DNA from: an uncultured Acidobacteriota bacterium
GTDB lineage: Bacteria; Acidobacteriota; Terriglobia; Bryobacterales; Bryobacteraceae
Length of the DNA: 64,000 nucleotides
NCBI GenBank assembly: GCA_902825945.1
Contig: CADECY010000002.1
Span: 62,001 to 126,000, forward strand
Reading direction: 5' to 3'
Shown here piece by piece: positions 38,167 through 47,199 of the stretch. The position numbers were made by a program, and so were the translations under genes. Position 1 is the first letter of the stretch. The number at the start of each line of letters is the position of its first letter. The notes under the pieces are model-generated. The model ran no database searches. It saw only the letters and a list, made by a program, of their open reading frames with translations, and was not told the DNA's origin.

Positions 38167-41100
38167 TCAGAACCGGTAATACAGGCTGAACTGCACTTGC
38201 CGGTTCGCCGTCGCCGTCGAGATCACCCGTCCGAAGGCCGGATTGTTCACGTTCTGCACCGCATCGAGTTCGGCCTGCAATCCGCCCAGCAGGAAGCTCG
38301 GCGTGTTGGTGAGGTTGAAGAACTCGGCACGGACCTGCAGGGAATGGCCTTCGAACAATGCGAAGTTCTTGAGCAGACCGAAGTCGTAGTTGCGAAGCGC
38401 GGGTCCGTTGAACGAGCGCCGGTTGAACGATCCGACGGTTCCCGGTTGCGGGTTGGAGAAGGCTTGGCCGTCGAAGGGCCGCGCGCCGTCGGCTGCGACC
38501 CCTCGGCCGTCCGGCCCGATGTTTTTCGGATTGATGAAGTAGGGCCCGTCACCGGTCATGAAGAAGCCTACGACATCGCCGCGCAATTGCTCGCGCGTCA
38601 GCGTGGTATCAGCGGTATTGTTGCCGGAGCGTGAACCGCGATTGAACGTCCCTCGGGCCGAGAAGACCGACAGCGGCATTCCGGTTTGCAGGGTCAGGAA
38701 GCCCGAGAAGATCCATCCGCCGATCACTGGATTCATGTACTTGTTCGAGAGCCGGTGGCCCTTGCCAATCGGAATCGGCGTGACGTGATTGATCTTGAAA
38801 GCCTGTGTGATGTCGTGGATCGCGCGGGAACGTTCGAGGCGCGCATTGCGGTTGTCGAGCACCGGATCGAGTCCCCGGAGCGCGGAGGCGTCGGTGAGCA
38901 CCTTGCCGAAAACGTAGTTGGCCTGGAACTGGTTCCCGTTGCGCCAGGACCGGCGGACCTCCACTTGTGCCGAGTTGTAGCTCGAGTTGGAGACGTTGGT
39001 GAGGAAGCCCGCGAACAGCGAGTTCGGATTGGGGAAGAAGGAGATCGCTCCCGAAGCACCGCTGGTGAAGTAAGTCTGCGCCAGTGTCGCTACTTCCCCA
39101 CGTTGGATGAGCCCGCGGACGGTGGCATTGGCGAGGCTTCCGCCACCACCGAATCCCGGAATCAAGGTCAGCGGCTGGCTTCCGGCGATCGCTCCGTTGT
39201 AGGCGGGATCGAAGCCGCGTCCGGCGGCGAGGGCCAGGAATCCATTGTTGCGAGCCCGCAGGAAATCATCGTTGAAGCCAGCCTGAAACGGATTGATCTG
39301 ATTGGCGTCGAGCTGGCGCAGTGATTTCACGGCGTGGTTGCCCACGTAACGGCCTTCGACGAGGAATCCCTTCACCGCGCGCTGGATTCCGAAGCTCCAC
39401 TGCTGGACGTATGGTGTGGCAAGGCGCGGGTCCACCATGCTGATCGTGGAGTTGCGTCCGGTGGTGGTAAAGTTCTGCGCGGCCGTGACCGGCAACTGGA
39501 ATCTCGGCGTAGGAATCGGTGGGAGCGCGCGTAGCGTGGCAGTGGCATTCTGGAAGCCGGCTTGGCCGATGAGTCCGGTGTTGTTGCCGGTGGTGTTGAT
39601 AATCGAGTTGCCCGTGTTGTCGGTGGTGTAGGCGATGCTGTAGCCGCCGCGAATCGACGTCTTCGAATCGCCGAACGGGTCCCAGGCGAAGCCGAAGTTC
39701 GGCGCGAGGTTGTTGAGATCCTTCTTGTAGTAGGGTCGGCCAACGGAGTTGCCGTGCAGGTCCATCGATGCGTTCGAGAGTAGCGTCCCGAAAGCATCGT
39801 TGTTCTGAAGGATCGGTTGCAGGACGAGCGAGTTTCGCTCGTTGACCACCGTCCAATAGTCCCAGCGGACGCCCATGATCAGGTTCAGCCGCTGCCGGAC
39901 TTTCCACGAATCCGAAATGTAGAGCGAGTGATTGTCCTGGCTGAAATTCTGACGCTGCGGCTCGCCGGGCACGAATCCAGAGGTGGGATTCGTGATGTTG
40001 AAGCTCCGCGTTCCCGTCGAGATCAGGCCGGCGAGCGAGGCGAGCAGCGTGTTCGCCGTCGAGACCATGTTGCCGGGCAGCCCGTTGTCGCCGGCGTTGA
40101 AACCATATGGGCTCGCAGGTCCGATTCCGATGCCGTAGCTCGCCACCGTGTTGATGTAGTCGAATACCGGCGTGCGTACGAACTGTGACTGGTACCCGAA
40201 CGAGATGGCATGCTTGCCGCGCAGCCAGTTGGCGTTGTCCTGGATGACGTAGGTTCCCGTGTCGCGGCCCTCGGGCAGTCTGGCGTTGATCGGCGAGGTA
40301 AACGACAGACCGGTCAACACGAAATCCGGCACGGGATTCGACACGTTGAACGGTCCGCCGGTGCGGTTGTATCCGCCGCGTAGCTCGTTGGTCAGCGTGG
40401 GCTTGGCGATCCAGCGCCAACTGGTGGCGAGAAGCGCGGCTGTGTTCTGGTTGCTGACGGGAGGAGTGGTGGTAAAGAAGTTGCCACTGCCCGGACGATC
40501 GACGTAATCGCGATTCCAGAGGTAGCTGCCGGTGAAGGTGTGCGATTGGGTCAGGTAGTAGTCGGCTTTCGCGGTGACGGAATCGCGGGTGATGTTGCTT
40601 CGCGCATTGAACGAATAGCCGGCGGTGTTGAGTCCGTCGCCCAACTGACTGCTGTTACCGTTGGCGGGCAACTGGCCGAGCAGTTGCTGAATCGTGGGGT
40701 CCATCGAGAGTCCGCTCGCTTGCAGGACATTGAACTGGCGAGTGGCGCCTGATGCGTCGCGCCAGGTGACCAGTCCTTGCCGCGCGCTCGGCGTGAGCAC
40801 GCGATTGAGAACAGGAGTCTGGCTGCGGCGGCGATACGATTCATAGTTGACGTAAAACAGCAGCTTGTCGCGTTTTACCGGACCGCCGAGCGATCCACCG
40901 AGTTGATTCAGGTTGAGCGCGGGTTTCGCGATGTCGTTCTGGTTGTTGAACCAGTCGTTGGCGGCGAACTGGACGTTGCGATTGAACCAGTAGCCCGATC
41001 CGTGGAACTGGTTGGTTCCCGACGGCGTGACCATCGAAATCTGATTGGCGCCACCGCCGATCGAGGTGTTGCTGTTGGAGGTGCTCACCGTCATTTCCGC

Positions 41101-41748
41101 CACCTGCGAGATCGTCAGGCGATTGGGCATGAAGTCGAGCGTGTTGGTGCGGACCCAGTTGTCCTGGACGCTGATTCCGTCAAGCGTCACGGCGGAGTAG
41201 GTAGGCCGGAGTCCATTGATCGTGGTAGCGGCAAAGCCGGCCGATCCGACGCCCGCCTGCGTGCTGAACAGATTGGTGATCTGGCGATCGCCAACCGGCA
41301 GCTCCATGACCTGCTTCTGCGTCACCGTATTCGCGACTTCGAATGTTGTGGTCTGCACGGCTGCGATCGAAGCCGCCACTTCGACGGTCTGGGAGATGGC
41401 CGCTACCTCGAGCTTGATCTCCGGCAGCGCCGTTTCACGGGCCGGATCGACTTTGACTTCACGTTGGATGTACTTGTTGAAGCCGGGCAATTCGACGGTT
41501 ACATCGTAGAGGCCGGCGCGGATCGACGGGAAGTCGAACGCGCCGGCCGAGGTCGTGGAAGCGGAGAGGATGGCGTTTGCGCCGCCCGGTAGCGAAAGCG
41601 ACACCTTGGCGTTGCCCGCCTTGGCACCGCTCGCGTCGGTCACCGTGCCTGTCAGACGGCCGGTAGCTTGCGCCTCGAGCACCCGCGCCCCCGCCAGCGT
41701 CAAACACAAAAACGCCGCGACGGATGGCGCGGCCAGCAATGTTCGCAT
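38167..41748 (-). CDS. TonB-dependent receptor, Oar-like with carboxypeptidase-regulatory domain
   Basis: This is the second giant receptor, 1,193 residues from the ATG at 41748, chosen because GGGGAG lies seven bases upstream; another ATG nine codons earlier lacks this. The signal peptide (ending RVLEAQA) is followed by a CarboxypepD_reg module (TGRLTGTVTDASGAKAGNA, residues about 29-110), a plug (INGLRPTYSAVTLDG) and a long barrel ending VQFSLYYRF. It shares architecture but little identity with the receptor at 3291-6740, so the two are old paralogues. The ligand is unknown. The 208-bp upstream region separates it from the divergent reductase gene. Confidence 0.93.
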   Translation of the reverse strand: MRTLLAAPSVAAFLCLTLAGARVLEAQATGRLTGTVTDASGAKAGNAKVSLSLPGGANAILSASTTSAGAFDFPSIRAGLYDVTVELPGFNKYIQREVKVDPARETALPEIKLEVAAISQTVEVAASIAAVQTTTFEVANTVTQKQVMELPVGDRQITNLFSTQAGVGSAGFAATTINGLRPTYSAVTLDGISVQDNWVRTNTLDFMPNRLTISQVAEMTVSTSNSNTSIGGGANQISMVTPSGTNQFHGSGYWFNRNVQFAANDWFNNQNDIAKPALNLNQLGGSLGGPVKRDKLLFYVNYESYRRRSQTPVLNRVLTPSARQGLVTWRDASGATRQFNVLQASGLSMDPTIQQLLGQLPANGNSSQLGDGLNTAGYSFNARSNITRDSVTAKADYYLTQSHTFTGSYLWNRDYVDRPGSGNFFTTTPPVSNQNTAALLATSWRWIAKPTLTNELRGGYNRTGGPFNVSNPVPDFVLTGLSFTSPINARLPEGRDTGTYVIQDNANWLRGKHAISFGYQSQFVRTPVFDYINTVASYGIGIGPASPYGFNAGDNGLPGNMVSTANTLLASLAGLISTGTRSFNITNPTSGFVPGEPQRQNFSQDNHSLYISDSWKVRQRLNLIMGVRWDYWTVVNERNSLVLQPILQNNDAFGTLLSNASMDLHGNSVGRPYYKKDLNNLAPNFGFAWDPFGDSKTSIRGGYSIAYTTDNTGNSIINTTGNNTGLIGQAGFQNATATLRALPPIPTPRFQLPVTAAQNFTTTGRNSTISMVDPRLATPYVQQWSFGIQRAVKGFLVEGRYVGNHAVKSLRQLDANQINPFQAGFNDDFLRARNNGFLALAAGRGFDPAYNGAIAGSQPLTLIPGFGGGGSLANATVRGLIQRGEVATLAQTYFTSGASGAISFFPNPNSLFAGFLTNVSNSSYNSAQVEVRRSWRNGNQFQANYVFGKVLTDASALRGLDPVLDNRNARLERSRAIHDITQAFKINHVTPIPIGKGHRLSNKYMNPVIGGWIFSGFLTLQTGMPLSVFSARGTFNRGSRSGNNTADTTLTREQLRGDVVGFFMTGDGPYFINPKNIGPDGRGVAADGARPFDGQAFSNPQPGTVGSFNRRSFNGPALRNYDFGLLKNFALFEGHSLQVRAEFFNLTNTPSFLLGGLQAELDAVQNVNNPAFGRVISTATANRQVQFSLYYRF

Positions 41749-41956
41749 GTTGAACTCCCCAACGCTCCCTTTCACACGGAAGGTGGTGCGTATGCCTCAG
41801 CGTGTGGCAAAACGGCGATCCGGTCAACCATTCTGGGGCGAAACCAAGGCTGGAGGGGGTGGACAGCGCGGGCTTCGGCGGTGCCCGTTCCAGAACCAAA
41901 TGTCGGCCGGATGATCCGATTCACCGCCAAATGACGCATCCGGTAGTGGAGACAAA

Positions 41957-43081
41957 ATGCAAACTCACTTTGTAACGGGAGCGACCGGGTTCGTCGGAGC
42001 AAACCTGATCCTCGAACTTCTCAGCGATCCTTCGGCCCGGATCTTGGCGTTGGTCCGTCCTGGCAAGGAAGGTGCCGCGGCCCGGCTTCGCGAGGCGCTG
42101 TCGAACGCCGCCGCTTGCGCTGGCATGGGCTCTGAGATGGAGCACGCGATCCGGACTCGTTGTACGGCCATCGAAGGCGACCTCAGCCAGGAGCACTGCG
42201 GAATCGGTATCGCGGCGCTGCCCCAGGTAGACGAGTTCTGGCACTCGGCCGCCTCGCTGCGATACGAAGACCGGTACGAGGCCGAGATCTTCGAAACCAA
42301 TGTCGAGGGCACCCGCAACGCTCTCGATCTGGCGCGGCGCTGTGGTGTGAGAGGCCACTTCAACTACGTGAGCACCGCCTATGTCGCGGGCATGCGTACC
42401 GGCGAGATCGAAGAGCGGATCGGCCGTGCCACCGCCACCAACAACCACTACGAGCGGTCGAAGATCGAGGCCGAAGGCCTGGTCGCCGCCGAAACGGATT
42501 TCGCCACACGCATTTTCCGTCCGAGCATCGTGATCGGACACAGCAGGACATTGGCCGTCTCGTCCGGATTCTCGGGACTCTATGGCTTCATGCGCCGGCT
42601 GCGCCCGCTCGAGCGGATCCTTCGCCGCCTACAGAAGGGCCTCGAGTCTCGTATGCAACTGCGCATCGTGGCCGATCCGGAAGCGCGAGTGAACCTGATT
42701 CCGGTCGACTTGGTGGCCAAGCGCATGGTCGAGATCGCGCGCGGCGGGTCGGTGGAAACGGTTTTCCATATCACCAACCCAGAGCAACCCACCGTTCGCG
42801 AATGCCTGCGGGTGATCTTCAGCGAAGTGGGCCTGCCCGAACCGGTCTACGTGAGCGACAAGAGCGGATTCGATTACCTCGACGAGAAACTCGACGAAGC
42901 CCTCGATTTTTACGGATCGTATCTGCGCGCTACCAAGCTGTTCAGCCGCGCCAACGCCGATGCCGTCAGCCCGGCGCGTGAGCCCGAATACCGGATGGAC
43001 GAGGCTGCCGTGAAGTCCTACGCATCCTGGTATGGTTCCGTGCTGCATGCACCGGCGGCGCAATGGAAGGAGGCGGCCTGA
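41957..43081 (+). CDS. NAD(P)-dependent reductase of the thioester-reductase/male-sterility type
   Basis: This 374-residue extended short-chain dehydrogenase has the Rossmann motif VTGATGFVGANL at the N-terminus, WHSAASL and TNVEGTRNALDLA in the core, and the active-site pair in STAYVAG...HYERSKIEAE (Tyr/Lys). The C-terminal substrate part resembles the NAD_binding_4 thioester reductases that release acyl chains from carrier proteins as aldehydes or alcohols, though it lacks a carrier or adenylation domain. A GGAGA ribosome site is five bases upstream. It is followed one base later by a sulfotransferase, so the pair may reduce and then sulfate a lipid-like product; that is inference. Confidence 0.85.
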   Translation: MQTHFVTGATGFVGANLILELLSDPSARILALVRPGKEGAAARLREALSNAAACAGMGSEMEHAIRTRCTAIEGDLSQEHCGIGIAALPQVDEFWHSAASLRYEDRYEAEIFETNVEGTRNALDLARRCGVRGHFNYVSTAYVAGMRTGEIEERIGRATATNNHYERSKIEAEGLVAAETDFATRIFRPSIVIGHSRTLAVSSGFSGLYGFMRRLRPLERILRRLQKGLESRMQLRIVADPEARVNLIPVDLVAKRMVEIARGGSVETVFHITNPEQPTVRECLRVIFSEVGLPEPVYVSDKSGFDYLDEKLDEALDFYGSYLRATKLFSRANADAVSPAREPEYRMDEAAVKSYASWYGSVLHAPAAQWKEAA

Positions 43082-43082
43082 G

Positions 43083-44147
43083 ATGAATTCCGCCGCACCC
43101 GTCTTCATTGTCGGAACCGGCCGCTGCGGTTCCACCATGCTCTCGAACATGCTGCGCGAGCATCCGGCTGTGCTGAGCCTTTCCGAGTTCATCGTCTTCA
43201 TGTGCGATCTGGGTGGCCGCATCGCAGGTTTCCTGCCGCCAGGCGACGCGACGGCCGAACAGGTCTGGGCGATCCTCGGCGGATTCCACCCACGGCAGAA
43301 CCAGATGATCCGCCATGGCGTCGAGATGGACGAGATGATCTATCCGCTGGCGCCGGATTCGCGCTTCAACCGCGAAACCGGCGTACCCGCGATCCTGCAG
43401 ACCACACTGCCTCACATTACCCCGGACCACGATGCGTTCTTCGACCGGCTCCGCGCGTTCGTCATGGATCTGGGCCCGGCACCGATGGCCGTTCAGTATT
43501 CGCGTGTCTTCGACTGGATGCGCGAGACCTTCGGTAAGCGGGTCTGGGCCGAGCGCTCAGGCGGGAGCCTGCGGCTGGTAAAGGAACTGTCGGAGCAGTT
43601 TCCCGAGGCGCGCTTCGTCCACATCATCCGGGATGGGCGCGATTGCGCGATCTCGATGAGCGGCCACCACGGGTTCCGCATGATGATGACGTGCGTGATG
43701 CTCGAGGAGAACCTCGGCTACGATCCCTACGAGACGGAGGAGCGGTCCGGCATCGAGGACTTGGCGGAAGAGATGTACCGCCTGCTGCCAGAGCATTTTG
43801 ACCCCAAAGTGTTTCGGAACATGAAGCCGTCGCCGGCGCTATTCGGTCACTATTGGTCTGGCGAATTGATCAAGGGACTGCCGGTACTGGCGGCGCTCGG
43901 CCCGGACCGTGTACTGAGTCTCCATTTCGAGGATATTCTCGCGCGTCCGGAGTCTTGTCTACGGCGGATGATCGAATTCGTGGGCTCGGATTTCGCGGAT
44001 GAAGAGTGGGTCCGCAAGGCGGCGGCGACGATCCGGCCGGTAAAGTCCTCATGGCGAAAGCTCGAATCGGGAGAACTCGCGCGGCTCGAGGCTGCGTGCC
44101 AGCCTGGATTCGAGGCACTCGAAGCGGGCGCCCGTCTTGCGGCATAA
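43083..44147 (+). CDS. PAPS-dependent sulfotransferase
   Basis: This 354-residue cytoplasmic protein starts one base after the reductase stop. The 5'-phosphosulfate-binding motif is VGTGRCGSTMLSNML near the N-terminus, and the 3'-phosphate motif with Arg/Ser is FVHIIRDGRDCAISM at about residue 185. The C-terminal segment LSLHFEDILARPESCLRRM is typical of Sulfotransfer_3-type enzymes, which place sulfate on a hydroxyl of glycans, lipids or small molecules. Acceptor unknown. No PAPS-forming genes are in the window. Confidence 0.88.
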   Translation: MNSAAPVFIVGTGRCGSTMLSNMLREHPAVLSLSEFIVFMCDLGGRIAGFLPPGDATAEQVWAILGGFHPRQNQMIRHGVEMDEMIYPLAPDSRFNRETGVPAILQTTLPHITPDHDAFFDRLRAFVMDLGPAPMAVQYSRVFDWMRETFGKRVWAERSGGSLRLVKELSEQFPEARFVHIIRDGRDCAISMSGHHGFRMMMTCVMLEENLGYDPYETEERSGIEDLAEEMYRLLPEHFDPKVFRNMKPSPALFGHYWSGELIKGLPVLAALGPDRVLSLHFEDILARPESCLRRMIEFVGSDFADEEWVRKAAATIRPVKSSWRKLESGELARLEAACQPGFEALEAGARLAA

Positions 44148-44159
44148 ACGAGTGATACC

Positions 44160-44219
44160 CGACATTACCCGGTCCGACATAGCCCGGACAATAGGCAAAT
44201 CGTTCGGGTGCGATATAAT
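44160..44219 (+). promoter_or_regulatory. Predicted promoter with upstream CCGACAT-type repeats
   Basis: A perfect -10 hexamer TATAAT lies at 44214-44219, with a weak -35 candidate TAGGCA at 44192-44197 (16-bp spacer). Just upstream are three related motifs, CCCGACATTA, TCCGACATAG and CCGGACAATAG (44160-44194), and within them a dyad GTCCG-N8-CGGAC (44172-44189). The A+T-rich -10 in an otherwise G+C-rich region, 165 bases before the diguanylate cyclase ATG, makes this the likeliest promoter for that gene. Confidence 0.45.
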
Positions 44220-44384
44220 CGCGGAGGATCACCTTAGGGCGAAGGATTCTCGAGAACTAGGGAGGATGCACGAGGCATTTGTCTCAGATTCGCTGCCCGG
44301 CAGGTCGATTAGGAAGTTGTGCGGGGTGTTGTGACTGCAGATCTGGTTGATGAGACGCTCGAGCGCGGCGGAGGCGAGGTGCCG

Positions 44385-45302
44385 ATGCCGGTTTTGGTGG
44401 CGGATGACAGTCCAGTCTCACGGCGGATTCTGGAAGCGTCGCTGAAAAAGTGGGGATACGATGTGATGTCGGTTCCCAATGGATCTCAGGCCTGGGAAGT
44501 ACTACAACGGGACGACGCGCCACGGCTGGCGATTCTCGATTGGATGATGCCAGGTCTGAGCGGCCCTGAAGTTTGCGGTCTGGTACGCCAGCAGCGCAAG
44601 CGCTATTACACCTACATCATTCTGCTGACGTCGCGCCACGAGAAAGAAGACCTGATTGCCGGTATGGAAGCCGGCGCGGACGATTACCTGGTCAAGCCCT
44701 TCGACTCGAGCGAACTCAAGGTGCGGCTCGGTCCCGGCCGGCGGATCGTCGAACTGCAAACGAAGCTGCTCGAGGCACAGGAACTGCTGCGCGAACAGGC
44801 CACTCGTGACGCGCTCACCCGGCTCTGGAACCGGCACGCCATCTTCGACATCCTGCTTCGCGAGTTGTCGAGGTCCCAGCGCGAGTTTTCCCCTCTTGGC
44901 CTCGTGATGGGTGACATCGACAAGTTCAAGAGCGTGAACGACAAGTTGGGACACTTGGCGGGCGACGCCGTCCTGCGCGAAGTGGCATCACGAATCCAGG
45001 CCTCCATTCGCGCCTATGATGCGGCCGGCCGCTACGGCGGCGAAGAGTTTCTCGTGATTCTTCCGCGATGCGACGCCGATCAGGCCGTGATGACCGCCGA
45101 GCGCATCCGCGGATCGATCGAGATCAAGCCGGTCGACTACGGCGGCGGACTAACCAACATCACCGCGAGCTTCGGCGTCACCGCGCTCCCAGGGGGCGAA
45201 ATCTGCACGCCGGAAAAGCTGATCCGTGCCGCCGACGAGGCCCTCTACGAAGCGAAAGGTTCCGGCCGCAACCGCACCGCCCGAGGCGTCATTCGTCCCT
45301 GA
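44385..45302 (+). CDS. Response-regulator diguanylate cyclase (REC-GGDEF)
   Basis: The ATG at 44385 has a strong upstream ribosome site (GGAGGCGAGG) and begins MPVLVADDSPVSRRILEA, giving 305 residues; an in-frame GTG at 44319 would add 22 unalignable residues. The receiver domain (1-120) has the acidic pair ADDS, the phospho-acceptor in LAILDWMMPG and Lys in YLVKPFDSS. A short helix links it to a GGDEF domain whose active site is GGEEF. The inhibitory I-site RxxD is intact (RAYDAAGRYGGEEF, five residues before the active site), so feedback inhibition by cyclic-di-GMP is expected. A cognate kinase is not in the window. It converges on ilvD with a three-base gap. Confidence 0.93.
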   Translation: MPVLVADDSPVSRRILEASLKKWGYDVMSVPNGSQAWEVLQRDDAPRLAILDWMMPGLSGPEVCGLVRQQRKRYYTYIILLTSRHEKEDLIAGMEAGADDYLVKPFDSSELKVRLGPGRRIVELQTKLLEAQELLREQATRDALTRLWNRHAIFDILLRELSRSQREFSPLGLVMGDIDKFKSVNDKLGHLAGDAVLREVASRIQASIRAYDAAGRYGGEEFLVILPRCDADQAVMTAERIRGSIEIKPVDYGGGLTNITASFGVTALPGGEICTPEKLIRAADEALYEAKGSGRNRTARGVIRP

Positions 45303-45305
45303 CCG

Positions 45306-47150
45306 CTACGCTCCGGGGACCCGGCGGACCGCGCCCGTGTCGGCGCTCGTGGTCATCGCCGCGTACGCCTTCAACGCAGCCGACACCTCACGCTGACGCC
45401 CGGCTGGCTTCCAAGCCTCGGGTCCCTTACCTTCCATCCGAGCCCGGCGCCGCGCCAGCTCCGCATCTTCTACCGCCAGCCGGATCGTGCGATTCGGAAT
45501 GTCGATCTCGATCCGGTCGCCATCTTCCACCAACCCGATCGCGCCACCGGCCGCCGCTTCGGGCGACACGTGCCCGATCGATAGTCCAGACGATCCACCG
45601 GAGAACCGGCCGTCGGTCAACAGAGCGCATTGCTTGCCGAGTCCTACCGACTTGAGATACGAGGTGGGATAGAGCATCTCCTGCATTCCGGGCCCACCTT
45701 TTGGGCCTTCGTAGCGCACCACCACGATGTCTCCCGCCACCATCTGGTTGGCCAGAATCTTCTCGACCGCCTCTTCCTGGCTTTCGCAGATCCGCGCGCG
45801 GCCGTTGAACTTCAGGATGCTTTCGTCGACGCCTGCCGTCTTGACGATGCAGCCGTTCTCGGCGAGATTTCCGAACAGGACCGCCAGCCCGCCATCGCGC
45901 GAATAGGCGTTCTCGAGATTCCGGATGCAGCCATTTGCGCGATCGGTGTCGAGTTCGGGATAGCGGCGATCCTGCGAGAACGCCTCCGTCGTGGGAACAC
46001 CGCCGGGCGCCGCCCGATAGAACTCACCGACATTCGGATCGTTCGTGCGGATGACGTCCCAGCGGTCCAGTGCCTCGCCGAGCGTTCCGCTGTGGACCGA
46101 GCCCGCGGAGCCATCGATCAACCCGGCGCGATCGAGCTCACCGAGGATGCCCATCACGCCGCCCGCGCGATGCACGTCTTCGAGGTGATATTTCTGCGTG
46201 GCGGGCGCGACTTTGCACAAGCAGGGCACGCGGCGCGACAAACGGTCGATGTCCTGCATGGTGAAGTCGAGCCCGGCCTCCTGCGCCGCGGCCAGAAGAT
46301 GCAGCACCGTGTTCGTGGAGCCGCCCATGGCGATGTCGAGCGTCATTGCGTTTTCGAACGCGGCCCGATTGGCCACCGCGCGGGGCAGCACGCTCCCATC
46401 GTCTGCGGCGTAGTAGCGCTTGGCGAGATCCACCGAAAGCCGGCCCGCGCGCAGGAACAATTCGCGGCGGTCGGCGTGGGTGGCGAGCACCGATCCGTTG
46501 CCGGGCAGCGCGAGTCCGAGTGCTTCGGTCAGGCAGTTCATCGAATTCGCCGTGAACATGCCCGAGCAGGAGCCGCAGGTCGGGCAAGCCGAGCGTTCCA
46601 TCGCGGCTACGTCGGCATCGGAGTTCTTGATGTTCGCCGCCTCGATCATCGCGTCGACGAGGTCGACGGCGCGCACCGATCCGTGCCAATTCACCTTGCC
46701 CGCCTCCATCGGTCCGCCCGAAACGAACACGGTGGGGATGTTCAAGCGCAGCGTGGCCATCAGCATTCCGGGCGTGATCTTGTCGCAGTTGGAGATGCAG
46801 ACCAATGCGTCGGCGCAGTGCGCGTTGACCATGTACTCGACCGAGTCGGCGATTAACTCGCGCGACGGCAGCGAATAGAGCATGCCGCCGTGCCCCATCG
46901 CGATTCCGTCATCGACAGCGATCGTGTTGAACTCCTTGGCCACGCCGCCGTGTGCCTCGATCTCGCGGGCCACCAGTTGGCCGAGATCCTTCAGATGGAC
47001 GTGTCCGGGCACGAACTGCGTGAACGAGTTCGCGATGGCCACGATAGGCTTTCCGAAGTCGCCATCCTTCATTCCGGTGGCGCGCCAGAGCGCGCGGGCG
47101 CCGGCCATGTTCCGGCCGTGGGTCGAGGTGTAAGAGCGAAACTGGGGCAT
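45306..47150 (-). CDS. ilvD: Dihydroxy-acid dehydratase
   Basis: This 614-residue protein has the full IlvD length and catalyses dehydration of 2,3-dihydroxy-isovalerate and -methylvalerate in valine, leucine and isoleucine synthesis (also supplying pantothenate). Iron-sulfur ligand cysteines lie in [12 protein letters not shown] and [18 protein letters not shown], and the conserved start [21 protein letters not shown] and core [14 protein letters not shown] are clear. The other ilv genes are not in the window. No transmembrane or signal segment; it is a cytosolic enzyme and the only clear biosynthetic housekeeping gene here. Confidence 0.97.
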   Translation of the reverse strand: MPQFRSYTSTHGRNMAGARALWRATGMKDGDFGKPIVAIANSFTQFVPGHVHLKDLGQLVAREIEAHGGVAKEFNTIAVDDGIAMGHGGMLYSLPSRELIADSVEYMVNAHCADALVCISNCDKITPGMLMATLRLNIPTVFVSGGPMEAGKVNWHGSVRAVDLVDAMIEAANIKNSDADVAAMERSACPTCGSCSGMFTANSMNCLTEALGLALPGNGSVLATHADRRELFLRAGRLSVDLAKRYYAADDGSVLPRAVANRAAFENAMTLDIAMGGSTNTVLHLLAAAQEAGLDFTMQDIDRLSRRVPCLCKVAPATQKYHLEDVHRAGGVMGILGELDRAGLIDGSAGSVHSGTLGEALDRWDVIRTNDPNVGEFYRAAPGGVPTTEAFSQDRRYPELDTDRANGCIRNLENAYSRDGGLAVLFGNLAENGCIVKTAGVDESILKFNGRARICESQEEAVEKILANQMVAGDIVVVRYEGPKGGPGMQEMLYPTSYLKSVGLGKQCALLTDGRFSGGSSGLSIGHVSPEAAAGGAIGLVEDGDRIEIDIPNRTIRLAVEDAELARRRARMEGKGPEAWKPAGRQREVSAALKAYAAMTTSADTGAVRRVPGA

Positions 47151-47199
47151 TACGAGGCCAAACTCACCATTCTACCCGACCGCCGCCCAAGCCCTGGTT

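Noticed and set aside
44266..44334. Short upstream frame (22 codons) starting directly after GGAGG
   Set aside because: The ribosome site abuts the ATG with no spacing and the peptide has no recognisable feature, so I do not call a leader peptide.
44148..44384. A cyclic-di-GMP riboswitch before the diguanylate cyclase
   Set aside because: The conserved GEMM core elements were not found; only generic promoter-like features are visible.
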